This document shows, one piece after another, positions 32,532 to 44,370 of a stretch of DNA of 64,000 nt (position 1 is the first letter of the stretch; each line of letters starts with the position of its first letter). The notes below the pieces were generated by a model. The model made no database searches, had not been told where the DNA came from, and saw only the letters and a list, made by a program, of their open reading frames with translations. A program made the translations under genes and the position numbers. This DNA is from Juglans regia (taxonomy: Eukaryota; Streptophyta; Magnoliopsida; Fagales; Juglandaceae). The stretch spans positions 15,340,741-15,404,740 of the forward strand of contig NC_049902.1 of assembly GCF_001411555.2 (NCBI RefSeq). Reading direction: 5' to 3'.

Positions 32532-33290
32532 CTAGAAGGAAATCCATCTGTTGCTATCTTTCTTTTGTGCTAATTTTTTCCCTATCTTCACATGGCTTTC
32601 GGGATGATTATGCTCAAGGGTGACCAACTCTAGAGGCTCATCTGCCACCCCATGCTTCAGGGTATCTTCATCTCTAGTCTCTAACTCTGTCGCCATTACC
32701 TGTGGTCCTAGTGGGAGGAGTGTATGCTCTTCAAAATCCATGATACTGACCTCTCCTTGCCCTTGTCTAAGTTCCTGCACATAACATTCTCTGGCCAAGA
32801 CCTGCTCGCCACATACTATGCCTATTCCTCTTGGTCTGTGTACCTTGCTTGTTGCGAACTTCATTTTTAGATGATAGGTCGAGGTAATGGCATTTAATGC
32901 ATTCAATGTGGACCGTGCAATAATCGCATTATATGCCAACCGAGTTCTCACTACTAAAAACTCAGTCATCGCCGTGGTGACATAAGGGTTTGTGCCTACA
33001 GATATTGGTAACGTAATGGACCCCATTGGTTGCACCGCATCTCCAGTTAACCCTTTCAACTTAGTTGGTGTTGGTTTCAATTGTTCTTTGTCGATTCCCA
33101 TTTTACTGAAAGCATCCCAGAACAATATATCCGTTGAACTTCCATTGTCAATCAATATTCTTCTGGTGGCAAAATTTGCCACCAACATTGTTACCACCAA
33201 AGCATCATCATGGGGATATACAATCCCTCAGCAATCTTTCTCATCAAAAGATATCGTGGGGATCCTTGTACTCGGGGCTGTTTGACGGGC
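32532..33290 (-). pseudogene. Tat(-) protease and linker
   Basis: A 222-codon frame from 33200 reads MVVTMLVANFATRRILIDNG, SSTDILFWDAFSKMG, LKGLTGDAVQPMGSITLPIS and VGTNPYVTTAMTEFLVVRTR. It then reads YNAIIARSTLNALNAITSTY and ends with DEPLELVTLEHNHPESHVKI. Upstream the frame is open to about 33290 with an SPRYLL-type lead. The D-N-G-S-S loop is the putative active site. It is longer and less damaged than the Tat(+) protease and is a good reference for that copy. Confidence 0.87.
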
Positions 33291-33479
33291 CTCTCTATGT
33301 TATCGACTTCTCCATATCTTGCCCACCTTGCATAGGCCTTTTCTTCCTAAGGAAGTTGGGCCACCTCCTGCATATCCGCCAACAAGAGTGTGTATCTAGC
33401 CTAGAGGTTGGTTTCTTCGATTTTCATTTGCTCTTGTTCTTCGGTCCCTAGGTTCATTTGGCCTCCTCTCCCTTTTTGG

Positions 33480-34765
33480 TGATTCCCGTCGTCCGGGGCT
33501 CTTACTTCTTCATTTTTTGTACTCATTCTTTCGTTCGTTTATTCGCCGTGGGGGGGTCATGTTTTGGGTGATCTATCACTCCAACATGCCATTGTTCCTC
33601 ATTTCTTCTACTTTTCATTTCAGGTTGTAACAGTGCTCGGTTCTGTGTCCCCTTGTCTTATGATAAGTGTTGTACTTCTTGGTTTGCCGTTCGTTCTCAA
33701 TTGGTTTTTCTTCCTTTGTTTTTTTCTGAATAGTGTACATAACCGCCACTATGCCTTCTTACATTACCATCCTACCTTGACTCTTGTTGGTCTCTCTTCA
33801 TCTTTTGACCTCCATCTCGGTCTTTTATCTGTCTTCCTTTCGTTTCCCTCTCACTCATTCTTTTCTAGTTGGGTGTTTAAGGCAATCAAGATGCCTTCAG
33901 CATTAACAAAATCATTAGCCCTGTCCATGAACTCTCGTAAGGTGGAAGGGGTTTTTCGGGCCAGCTCGACCATGAAAGGGCTTCTCGGCCAAACACCTCC
34001 CAATGATGCTAGCATGATTTTCTCGTCTTGGTCATCGGTCGTCATCGTTTCTTTATTGAAGCGTACTAAATATGCTTTCAAACTTTCATCCTCCCGTTGT
34101 TTAACAGTCAACAAGTATGTGGCAGGTCTTCTGCGCTTTCTACTCGCCATGAATTGGGTCAAGAACTATTGACCCAACTCTTTGAAACTCTCTATGGAGT
34201 TTGGTTGCAATGCACCAAACCATCCTCTCATCAACCCCTTTAGAGTCAAAGGGAAAACTCTATAAGCAATTTCCTCCGAGAACCCGTGAAGCGTCATATG
34301 AGCTTTGAAAGTCTTAAGGTGCTCTATCTGATCTTTCAAGCCATTGTATAGGCCCATTGATGGTACTTTAAATTTTGCGAGCAGGGCCATCATTAGTATT
34401 TTCGTAGAAAATGGTAGATTTGTGCTGGACAGCAACTGATCGACCAAAGAAGACGTCTCTATCTTCTTGGCCATCGCTTCATATTTATCCATCAAGCTAC
34501 GTACGTCGTGGTGTAATTTCTTCGCTTCCTCGTTTTCTTGATGGCCTTTTCCTGCACTATTTGCCTCCATCTCTACCCTGTCGGCCTGACTGGGTGTCGC
34601 ATTCTCGCCTGATGACCCATTTCGTGACTTAAGAGTTTCATTTTCCTTGCGCAAGGAATTCACCTCCATGGTAAGCTTCTTTATCATTTCCGCAGTCTTC
34701 TCCTCCATGTTTTGTGAAGTTACTCCATGATCTCTAGTTGCTTGAGAGCAAGTAGTGATGGGCAT
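33480..34765 (-). pseudogene. Tat(-) gag
   Basis: The most likely start is ATG at 34765 (MPITTCSQATRDHGVTSQNM); the frame is open upstream into the primer site. Coiled coil KLTMEVNSLRKENETLKSRN follows, then LHHDVRSLMDKYEAMAKKIE and capsid segments FPLTLKGLMRGWFGALQPNS and SIESFKELG, with a stop at 34166-34168. The next frame (34162-33851) adds QFMASRKRRRPATYLLTVKQ, EDESLKAYLVRFNKETMTTD, WPRSPFMVELARKTPSTLRE and FMDRANDFVNAEG. Near 33660-33600 the zinc-finger equivalent reads YNTYHKTRGHRTEHC, with the first Cys lost. Only a few lesions break it. Confidence 0.88.
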
Positions 34766-34800
34766 GTAAAAAGCATGCAAAGTGTGAGACTTAAGAGATC

Positions 34801-34816
34801 CTACAGACGGCGCCAA
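34801..34816 (-). promoter_or_regulatory. Primer-binding site of Tat(-)
   Basis: The minus strand reads TTGGCGCCGTCTGTAG directly after the 5' LTR. It is the intact form of the site at 17648. Confidence 0.88.
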
Positions 34817-34817
34817 C

Positions 34818-35275
34818 TATTATGGACGTGTTTCACCGCCATCACCTCACGATCACCTGCAACCAAAGTGTAAAATGCATGGGAGTTCGAGGGAACGCCT
34901 CCGATGCCTAACTCAGTAATTTGAGGATAACAATAATAATAACAATAATTCGATCCCTTTACTTACCTGAGTTTTTCCTTTATATAGAGCTCTATGAGTT
35001 ATCTTTGCTCCCTCATTGGATAGTGGTTATCCTTTATTTGAATTCAAATTTAGAGATGAGAATTTATCTCTTAGTAAATCTGAATAATAACTTCATTCAT
35101 CTTTTACCATTAACTGGATAGTTATCCCATTGGTATTCGCTTATCCAGTCATTATTGGCCATGGGCTAGGCTCTCTTGGTGCTGGGCTAGACCTCTCAAT
35201 CATGATATGAGCTTTAGTCGTTTGATAAAGGCCCAAGTCCATTTCAGGGGCTAACCGGTCAGGATGCCCTCTCCA
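34818..35275 (-). repeat. 5' LTR of Tat(-), 458 bp
   Basis: It matches 27047-27404 over its inner ~360 bp and, at its outer end, the start of the Tat(+) 3' LTR (TGGAGAGGG...GACCGGTTA on the minus strand). The TATA box CTCTATATAAAGGAA lies at about 34975-34990 on the minus strand. The AATAATAATAACAATAATTC run is shared by both copies. Confidence 0.88.
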
Positions 35276-36453
35276 CTATCTGTTGGTAGAAAGAAAGGGA
35301 GGGGGAGGAGAGAGAAAAAAGTAGTAAAATAAAATTTGGATTTGGAGAGTGAATAGGGCATTTTCAAATTTGTAGAAACACTATTCATAATTATGCAAAT
35401 TTTTGGATATGCATAATCCAATACAGTTCAATTTAAGGTCATATTATACAAATATGTAGATACATATGCACATAATCCAATGCACCACCTAAGGCCCCCA
35501 CCTTGAGTAGGGCCCCAAAAGAAAAATAAAAATATTTTGACCCTAAAAAATAAACTATAGAAAAAATATTGGTTAGCATAAAAGATGGAAATTTTTATGT
35601 CTAAAATAAAATCAATCTTAAATGGTAAAATTTGGTCTATATATATATATATATAAAAGAACCAGTAAATATATAAGTTTTACTAAAAAAAAATCTTACT
35701 CAAAATGTACAAAATTTTCAGATAATAGTGAAATTAGAATAGAAGTAGCAAAATGATGATATATTACTTTTGAATATTTTATAAAATATGAAGTTTATTT
35801 TGATAGCGATGGCCTTATTTGTTTTGATAATGAAGTATTAAAAGAAGTATGTATATGGATAAGGGATGATACTCTATTTACATAAAAATTAGATTCTCTT
35901 TCAAATTGTTAATCAAAACAATATTAATATTTGTTTTGTATTTAATTTTTAATAAAATTTTATTATTTAATATTTAAATATTATTATCATTTTTTAATCA
36001 AAGCGTCATGTACTTAATGGTCTCTTATGTCACAAAATATATTGAGCCACTCTGTTGCTACCTTGTGGTGGCTAGAGTGTAGCCACCATGAAGGCCATAG
36101 GTTGGACCACCATAGGGATGGCCTGATCTAGTGGTGGCAAGTTCCAACCACCACAATGTGGCCAAACATTTCTTTTTGGGTGTTCAACCAAAATGACTTT
36201 TTATTTTTATTTTATCTGAACAACCTTTTCATAAGGTTAGTCTTGAGTCGTCTAGAGAAATACAAGAATCACTCTTGCTTTCTTTTGCTTTTCAATAAAC
36301 GTCTTAAATAGTTAATGAAAAAATACAACGTTTTATTTAGATGTCATCAACTAATCAAGAAAAAAGAGGCGTAGAAAAAGAGTAAGTTATTGTTTAGGTG
36401 CCCTGGATTTAGATTTTCTTCGAACAGTATCCATTGTTTGAAGAAAAATGTAA
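35276..36453. other. AT-rich gene-free DNA
   Basis: There are no coding motifs. A (TA)n run is near 35638-35655. 36085-36155 resembles 26550-26660. The part at 35470-35520 (GGCCCCCACC...AGTAGGGCCCC) is GC-rich. Confidence 0.4.
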
Positions 36454-36677
36454 GGACATGTTTGGAGGGTGAGATGAGAATTTTATGTTTTATTTTAATA
36501 TTTAAAATATTATATTTTAGTATTATTATTATATTGAGATTTGAAAAAGTTGATTGAGATTTGAAAAAATTAAATTGTTTATTATATTTTGTATGGAGAT
36601 TTAAAAAATATGTAATGATGAGATGAAATGAGATGAGATGAGAATTTTGTGTTTCATCCCACCTCCCAAATCTGCCC
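36454..36677. mobile_element. Tourist-like MITE 1, 224 bp, TSD TAA
   Basis: It begins GGACATGTTTGGAGGGTGAG and ends, reverse-complemented, GGGCAGATTTGGGAGGTGGG; both arms continue into GATGA...AAAATTCTCATC-type sequence. TAA flanks both sides (36451-36453, 36678-36680). GTTTGG-type ends plus a TAA duplication fit PIF/Harbinger-derived MITEs. There is no coding capacity. Confidence 0.85.
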
Positions 36678-36954
36678 TAAGTCGAACCTATAAAAATGAT
36701 CAAGTGACCGATTGACTTTTATTTATTTATTTTTTAGTTAATGGTTAAGAAATTGAATATTAATGAATTGGTATTTTTTATATTTTTTAAAAATATTTAA
36801 AAATATATAAAAAATAATAATTAAAGAAAAAGAAGAAAAAAATAAAAAAAGTGCGTTTGCAGTTATCGGTTGAAATATTCGATTGAACTCTCGGTTCCTG
36901 TAGCACACCCTTGTTTAAATAGCTTTAAATTAATTCATAAGATTACATGCCTAA

Positions 36955-37156
36955 GGGTACGTTTGGATAGTGAGAAGTGTTGAGAAGTGTTGAAAATGTT
37001 TGTGAATAGCAATGAAAAAGTAATAAAAAAGTAATAATAAAATATTGAATAGTAGTAAAAAGTAGGTGAAAAATAATGAATAATAAAATAAATAGATAAA
37101 AAATAATAATAATATAAAGAATAGTAGTGAGAGTACTTCACTTGCCAAACATAGCA
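36955..37156. mobile_element. Tourist-like MITE 2, 202 bp, TSD TAA
   Basis: It begins GGGTACGTTTGGATAGTGAG and ends, reverse-complemented, TGCTATGTTTGGCAAGTGAA. TAA lies at 36952-36954 and 37157-37159. The interior is almost only A, T and AATAGTA repeats. A distinct subfamily from MITE 1. Confidence 0.85.
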
Positions 37157-37199
37157 TAATTCAGAAAGTTTCATCCGTCCAAGCCTTCGTTAGTTCCAT

Positions 37200-37633
37200 G
37201 ACAAAATAAATCAACATAACGTATCTACCAAGTCAGAGTCAATGGTAAGAGGACATATGTCATAGAGTTTTTTTACTCATCATTCTTATACCACATACTT
37301 GATAAGAAAAAAAAGTAAAACGATAAATAATAAGACCATGTGTATGGTATAAGAATGAAAAATATAATTTTTTTATATTCAAATTATCCATATATCAACC
37401 ATATGAGCATATTAAAAAAAAAAAGCCCACATCGAGCCGTCGAAGGGGTGGCCTTGAGTGGCCTGATTTGGGCCACCCACCTACAGAATGGATGACTAAT
37501 GAAGCACCAATGCAAAGTGGTAGATGGTGGCCACTCCCCTAGGAGCCCTCAACGAACCATCCCTGATCCCTAGGGTGGTTGTCTAAGGCCCCCCCGCAAT
37601 TGCCCTTAGTGGTGGCCACCCCTCATTGGTGCC

Positions 37634-37664
<31 letters not shown>

Positions 37665-37955
37665 GTTTTTTGTATTTGAGTTTAATTTTTAAGTTGATTT
37701 TTTTTTGTAAGCTAATTTTCTCGTTGATTTAATATTATTGTATCTTTTATATTTTTAGTTTTTTTTTTATTTTAATTGCATTACTTTTTTTTTTTTTTTG
37801 GAAAAAAAAGATTAGGTTATTTGGTGTTATTTCTTATCTTTGAAGTTTATTTTTTTTGTTATTGTTTGTAATTCTTTATATTTATTTTTCTATTTTTAAT
37901 CTTTTATTATTTGATATTATATTGACGCGGCAAGCTTCCTATGTAAATCTATTGG
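37200..37955 (+). repeat. Dispersed repeat, copy 1 (partner at 50838-51515)
   Basis: It shares with the later copy a head (CATAGAGTTTTTTTACTCAT type), a poly-A run, a GC-rich block (GCCGTCGAAGGGGTGGCC; ACCTACAGAATGGATGACT; TCAACGAACCATCCCTGATC), a long T run and a tail ending TATTGACGCGGCAAGCT. Near 37280-37360 a short inverted repeat (CATTCTTATACCACATAC / GTGTATGGTATAAGAATG) could be a nested MITE. Class is unknown. Confidence 0.8.
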
Positions 37956-38574
37956 GCACAAAGTGATTTTCTAGGTCCAGCCCAAGGTGGGAGGTCTCGT
38001 CAGGAGAAGAAAGAGAGAAAGGAGGAGGGGACAAGAGTTGAGGGAGGAAAGGTTGTCAGGAGGAAAATGTGATAAGTGACATAAATGAGAGTGGATGGAT
38101 GAGACATAAAGGAATAAGAGGCAGAAGATAAAAGAGGGTGGAACTAGACTACTTGGGGGACCTTTTGGCCAAGCTTCTCCTCGGAGGCTTTTTCAACCTC
38201 ATGACAGGAGTTCCAGCGACAAAATCTCCACTAGAAGACAAACCTCTGATATCTATTGTACAGTCAGGATGAGAGACTATGAGAGACTGCACATTATAGT
38301 GGATTCTCCCCCTCAAAAAACCCGTAGACGTAGGCAATATGCCGAACTACGTAAATATGTGTGTGTCTCTCTCTTTACTTTCCTTGTATTTATTTCATGT
38401 TCATTGTCATAGATGTATGCACAGACACCATACAGCCACACCGAACCATCGTTGGGAGCTCCATATCACATCGATCGAGACCCAGATCGCCATAGAGGGC
38501 TGAAAATGACTTTTTCTCCCCTTCTGGTATGTTGTGTCGATTTTAGACATGAACAGTTGGCGCCTTCTGTAGGA
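37956..38574 (+). repeat. Gypsy LTR remnant with primer-binding site
   Basis: TTGGCGCCTTCTGTAGGA (38557-38574) is a gypsy primer site, one base after GAACA, a plausible LTR end at 38555. The DNA before it (to about 37956) would be the LTR and has no genes. About 60 bp of leader follows, then the element is cut off. No gag was found. Confidence 0.6.
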
Positions 38575-39005
38575 TTCGATTCATTTTCTATACCAAAAGT
38601 GGGAGAATGACGATTTTTCGGTGCGCTAAATAGTCACCCAAAAAGTTGATGAAATTCTCCCAGACAAGTAATGAAATTCTCCCAGATAAGTATTCTCAAC
38701 CTTTCAAAATTTATTTTTATGAAAAACACTACTACAGAGAATGGGCGAGTGAACCTTTCCTCGCCTGGGTGGTTAAGTGCACTGCACTTAGTGCTTTCCA
38801 TACACCCAACGTGTAAGGCTGGGGGCACAAACTCCCCGGCCACTTGAGTTGTACGTGCCACTGCTCCATGTACTTTAAGTATACTATATAGTTAAATGCA
38901 CAACATAAATACTAGGCGTTGCACATATATGGAGGGGCTAGTGGGCAAGCATTGTGCCCTTAAGTGCACAGTGCACAATGGGTGCACGTTAACGTGCACC
39001 CCAAA
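38575..39005. other. Leader remnant, then a possible CACTA-type end at 38727
   Basis: AAATTCTCCCAGA(C/T)AAGTA occurs twice at 38648-38692. CACTACTACAGAGAATGGGCG at 38727 looks like a CACTA terminus, and short palindromes follow (GGGCGAG...CTCGCC; AAGTGCACTGCACTT; GTGCACGTTAACGTGCAC). No matching right end was seen. Confidence 0.4.
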
Positions 39006-42000
39006 TGTCACAACCCCGCCCCAATCCTACGACCGAGACGTGGTCGTGATAATCGGCTTTTTCTTTTTACCTTGTCATTTTTTTTTGTGCCAGTTTATTA
39101 TGCATATATATATATTTATTTATTTTTTTCTTTAAATGGACATGAACATGTCGTGCATGTACACTGTGTTTCCTGTTTAAGAGCAAGCACCTGATAAACC
39201 ATTTGTTCCGAATTCAAAATAGAGGACTCTCAAAGCCCATCATCCAATTATCAAAAACATATTGGTTCAAATTAAGAGGGGACTCAGTCCCCCATAACAC
39301 ATATAAAAGGGCGTTTAACTTTCCTATGTGGGGTTACCATCACCCAACCATAGAAAATACGCCATTACCATCACCCCACCATAGTACTTGCACTGTTGCC
39401 CAAAGGCATATTGTTTTAAAGTCAAACCAACAGAACGTCCCAACATGGGACCCAAAATAAAAACATAAGGAAAACATAATCACTGTCCTCCAAATCAAAC
39501 CAACCGGGAACTCTAAACTTCAGCCCCTACCTCCTCAGCAGCACCCAGCTCCGCAGCATCCTCATTCATACCTGGACGTTTAAAACATTAACACAAAATG
39601 AGTCTAATACTCAGTAAGCAGTACACCATGCCGTTAACTTAATAGTCACATAATCTTTTCCTTTTTGAAAACATGCAGACATAATTGTTTACTAGTTCTT
39701 AACAAATGCTTTCATGCATAAATAATTAAAGAATAGCTATACTTCATGCTTAACCGTACCTTTCCTGTTTAACAGTACCTTTCATGCATCGTCTTGCTTT
39801 CATGCTTAACTGTACTCTTCATGTGTAAACGGTGCTTTCATGCTTACATGTACTTTTCACGCATAAACAATTAAAGAAATGACTTTACTTTATATTTCAC
39901 TTTCCTGGGCCAATACACACTATTACGCCCCGTGTGTTGGGGTTAGTGGTCTTTTGGACCCGGATTCCACCCGCGGCCACAGGTTAGAACCCCTTTTTGT
40001 GGGAGTAGCACTGGGTGCACTACCAGTACTACTTACCCGGCATTGCCATCTACCCATTCTTTGGTACCCTTTCATTCATATGGCCATTAGGTACGTTCAT
40101 GCTTTTAGTTCTTCTCTTTTATTTCTTTTTAGTTAAACATTTTTATTATCTTCCTTTAATCCAATGCCAATGCTTTTGACTTTAAAAGAGTATTTCATGT
40201 CGTGTTACATATAAGTAAGGCATAGATATTTAAAGAGAGCATGCATAAAAGTTTCATGATGCATTACCTTACATACAAACGATTGTAATCAATAGGATGC
40301 TTAACAGGGGCTACCAAGAAAGGCTTGTACATAATATATTCATTTATTCTTGTGTAGAGAACATGTGTGAAAAGAGAGATATTCTTTCATAAGAGAATTT
40401 TTGTGAGTAAGGAGCATGGTCATAGCTACTTACCTCGAAGCTTTACAAGTAGTCTTTAAATCTTGCAATTACACTCCTATTCAATGAGAGAAAATAACAT
40501 ATTAAAATTTATTTCACTAAGGACTTTACTACCTATTACCCATACGTGCTCCCTTATATTCCCAAAACTGGAATTAAGGCGCCTTTCTCACTCGTTAAAC
40601 TATTTTACATAGCATAAGTCAACCCTTAGTAGCCTTCTTCAAATATTTAAGAAACCTCACATATTTTCTAAAACCAATACTAATAAGAATACAACTCTTG
40701 GCAGCTTAGAGGTCTCTAATTAAGCTAATTAGCTTAGGTTTAAAACCCTTAATGGCTTACTTATGCCATAACTTGAGGAAAACATGTTTGAAAATCATAA
40801 AGTTTAACTCTATAAATTAACAATTAAATACATAAGTTTAATCAAGATAAGGCATGGTTTAGACTCAAGAAAACATGAGAAAGGGACCCAAAATCCTGCC
40901 TTGGAACACTCGGCTATTTTACACACCAAGGTAGGACATACACACCCACAAGCACAGCCATCCTCATGAAATAGAACATTCACAGACACATATACGGCTT
41001 AGGGAAAATTTTTGGGTTCATAAAACAAAGCATAGACGCACACACATATACACGGTTCGAGTTCACTAAAACAGGGCATGACTCATGGTAAGAAAAATTC
41101 CAGGTGCTCGGTTTTAACCCAGAAAATTTTAGGCTTTTCGTTTACTAGCAAGTAGAGTAACTAAATGAGAAGACAATGAGGAAATGTCTCTAGGATTTAC
41201 CACATAGTACTCGGCTAGCCTAAAATCCGAAAACCCCCAACTTGCAAGAAACTTATGGAAAGATCATTACCTGCGTGGATCTCTTTTGGAGTCACAGAGG
41301 TACACAGCAACACGGAAAGAGAAAGGAAATTTCGGGAATCTCAACTGGAACATAAACATAAATTTCTCAAATAAAACCCTATGTAAACCTATAAATCTAG
41401 GGTTTCAAAACCAGAAATTTAAAGCTAAAGGAAATCTACTTACAAGGTTGATCTTCTTGAATGGTTTCGGTGAAAAGCTCAGGTTCAGGAAAACAAGGGA
41501 AATCGACTGGAGAAGTGAAAGGGATCTACACGGCTTGGAGGAAACCGAAAGGTCTTTCTCATGCGAAGGAGGGGACTTGCGAAGTTTTCTCCCCCTTTTG
41601 TATGCCTTAGGGTCGACGGTGAAGAGAAAAGAGAAAAGGGTTTTCTTGTCTCTTGCCTTAGAAGCCGTCGGTGGGGTAGAGGAGAATGAGAGAGTCTGTT
41701 TCAGCGTATAGGAGAAAGAGAAGGAGAAAGAGAAGGACTCGGGTTGCTTATGGAGGAAGCCGACAGTTTCACTTTAGAGGAAAAGCCATTTAGTCAAAGC
41801 TTGTCTCACAAGCCAATAAATGGACGGTGGAGATTCAAACAAAGGAAGATATTTTCTCACCTACCCATCCTATGGTTGAGAAGGTTTGGGGTCCTATTTT
41901 AATTTGATAAGAGTAAAGGATTCAAAGGAAACAACTCACTTTAACATTTAAGACACACCCATTTTAAAATAATTTAATAACATAATGAAACTCTTTGTTT

Positions 42001-42067
42001 CAAAATATTTAACTTACAAAATTGATAGATGACATAAATATCTATGTAGTAGGATTCGGGTATTACA
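39006..42067 (-). mobile_element. Solo-LTR-like unit, 3,062 bp, perfect TSD CCAAA
   Basis: It begins TGTCACAACCCCGCCCC and ends GGATTCGGGTATTACA. CCAAA occurs exactly at 39001-39005 and 42068-42072. No primer site, gag or pol is inside, as expected for a solo LTR. An ACTCAGTAAGC box lies at 39613. A block at 39900-40090 matches 48590-48800 in reverse. Minus orientation is inferred from the leader-like GA-rich part at 41480-41760 and from relatives. Confidence 0.88.
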
Positions 42068-42170
42068 CCAAAGGCTCACAGCGGCAATATCTCATGGTTT
42101 GTCGGAGCCCTAACAGCCCCCTTCCACAGGGTGTGGTGCCCCCAGCCCCCGGTTGGGATTGGACAGTGAC
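42068..42170. other. Short GC-rich segment between two LTR units
   Basis: TSD CCAAA, then about 100 bp with runs of C. It may be the same ancient sequence that resumes at 50658. Confidence 0.4.
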
Positions 42171-42836
42171 TGTAACGCCTGGATATGCAACATAAGGCTA
42201 CATATCCCTCGTACATGACAAATAAGATACAATGCACCTATGTACATTAGCAGTATGCAATAAATCGCAATGGAATAAATCATTTAAATGTTGTACCAGA
42301 ATAAACTAATATCTCAACTTCTTCATTCATAGCTTTAAATTACACTTCTTAGCAATACAGTATCAAACACTTTGTTTACACTTAACATAATAAGTATTGT
42401 CTAAAAAGGCCTAAACAAAGAAATCATTAAAGCATCTTTCTAATTTCAACTATCTCCAAGTAGGTCATGACTAGATCCGTTCTTTTCTCCGGGTTGAGCT
42501 CATCCTTTGCCTTCATCATTATCATGACTCCTCCTCCTGGTCCTGCTAAAGGTTTTACCATTCCGGGTTGGGAATGGTAGGGGAACTACCACGGTGAGAT
42601 TTTGAGAAATCTCAGTAAGTAAACACGCAACATACAATAGTTAACACAAGTATACAAGAGGTATATCATGAAATGCGTGCATGAAAATGTACTTGACTTG
42701 TGTGCTTGACCAGAACTTGACTTATACACTTGACTATTTTCAAAATACTTGTAACAGAGACTTTAACGTTTTCAGAAAACTTTTTTGACTTTCTTTTTCA
42801 TGTTGATCTTAATCAGAGTTTGCCTTACTAGAACAT

Positions 42837-42935
42837 ATCACAAGATTTTCATTAAGTGATCCTTATCATATCGTGAGATTTTCATCAAGTGATCCTTATC
42901 ATATCACGAGAGTTTTATCAAGTGATCCTTGTCTC
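42837..42935. repeat. ~33-bp tandem repeat, three copies, in the 42171 LTR
   Basis: Units contain ATATCACGAGATTTTCATCA and AGTGATCCTTATC with small changes. The last unit ends at about 42932. Confidence 0.85.
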
Positions 42936-44223
42936 ATGAACTCTTCTCCATGTTGAGAGAGTGGACACAACACGATTCCCCTTAGCACCGTATGTTCTTG
43001 CTAGTTACCACACCATCAACGGTCCGTGCACCATGATGAATACATCATAAACAGAGATTCATATTAACTTGACCATACTTCGTCGGGTTACATGTCTTAT
43101 GCAACTACTAGCGTTAGGCACTTCCTCACTCCGTCATTCTTTAAAAAGAATACATTCGAGACTCGTCGATGGTTCTTTGTCGACACAGGGGTTACCACTC
43201 CAATCTTAAACACTCCAGAGTGGACAGAGGAGTTCCACTAAGACATTCTCTCATCCTAGCACTTGGTGTCGTGATAAAATTTATAAGCCATTTTCTTTGA
43301 AAACACTTTTTGGAAATACTTTCTTCAAATGCATGTGACATGAAACTTAAGACATGCATACTTACACTTGACATATGACACATGAAATGCCGTGCATGAA
43401 ATAACCAAGTATAACATGTTCAATTCATGACTTGATAACATAAATCACATGAGATGTCAAAACACATACATGGAATCATGAGAAAGGGCCTTGGCTGAAA
43501 CATATGGATGCAAAAACATGAAGAATCATCACTTGAACATGCTTCTTCTTCAAACATATTTGCTTAGCAATCAAAGTATAATGAAAAGAAACATAAAATC
43601 ATGGTATTTGGCCAAGATCCAAAACTTCTAAGACATGGTATAGCAGGATCATTAAGTAACACAAATCAACCACAATATTTTCCTTTGAACCGCAACATGC
43701 TAAGAACATTCTTGCCATTTTCATCTTAGAACAAATCATACCATTCATATCATATTCATGTTCCAAGATCATATAAGCGTATTCAAGCAAGCAAACAAGA
43801 AACAATAATCAAAACAACCATAACAATGAAAGGATTTACACAAATATATACAAGTATTAAACAATAGTAAGTTGAGTGTATACTTACTAACTTTCCTTGC
43901 TTACAAAGAGTATGTCGAAAATCTTGAAGAGAAGGCTCAGTTTGCACTGTTCTAACCAACAACTCTTGGTTTTCACCATTGTAGTATGTTAGGCTCTTGA
44001 TTCGAATGTGGTGTAGCTAGAGTTTTGGGTGTGTACATGAATGGAGAGGAAAAAACGAGAATAGAGTGAGAATTTCATGTAAAACCCCAAATCAGAAGAT
44101 GAAGGGGTGTTTTTATACTAAAAATAGCTGAAACTCTCTTTCTTCTTGCTTCATCTTTATTGCCAAGTGGATGGACTTAGATTTTTGGCTATTGCATGTT
44201 GTACAAATGGCATATGGCAAATC

Positions 44224-44370
44224 TGCATGTTGGACAAGTGGCGTAGCGGATGCATGTGGGACAAGTGGTGTCTTTGTTGATGCATGTAGGGCAAGTGGCT
44301 CCTTTTCTGATGCATGTGGGATAAGTGACGCATTTTCTGATGCATGTGGAACAAGTGGTGCATTTGCTAG
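44224..44370. repeat. 30-bp minisatellite, five copies, in the 42171 LTR
   Basis: TGCATGTGGGACAAGTGG starts units at 44224 (27 bp), 44251, 44281, 44311 and 44341. It translates as a ten-residue repeat but lacks any gene context. CAAGTGGC-type words recur across the wider LTR. Confidence 0.93.

Larger units (their letters stand above)
27047..35275 (-). mobile_element. Tat-type Ty3/gypsy retrotransposon (-) with antisense-side ORF
   Basis: LTRs lie at 27047-27404 and 34818-35275, with a primer site at 34801-34816. Minus-strand gag, protease, reverse transcriptase, two RNase H domains and integrase are better preserved than in the Tat(+) copy and share most wording with it. Between the pol end (29409) and the 3' LTR are a tandem array and a plus-strand ORF region, the same layout reported for several Tat elements. 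The PPT and outer ~100 bp of the 3' LTR are deleted. Confidence 0.92.

Noticed and set aside
36935..37174. Tyr/Phe/Leu-rich minus-strand frames of 68-79 codons
   Set aside because: They are the AATAATA repeats of MITE 2 in translation.
41286..41711. A 141-codon plus-strand frame
   Set aside because: It falls inside the solo-LTR-like unit 39006-42067, in its leader-like purine-rich part, with no known domain.
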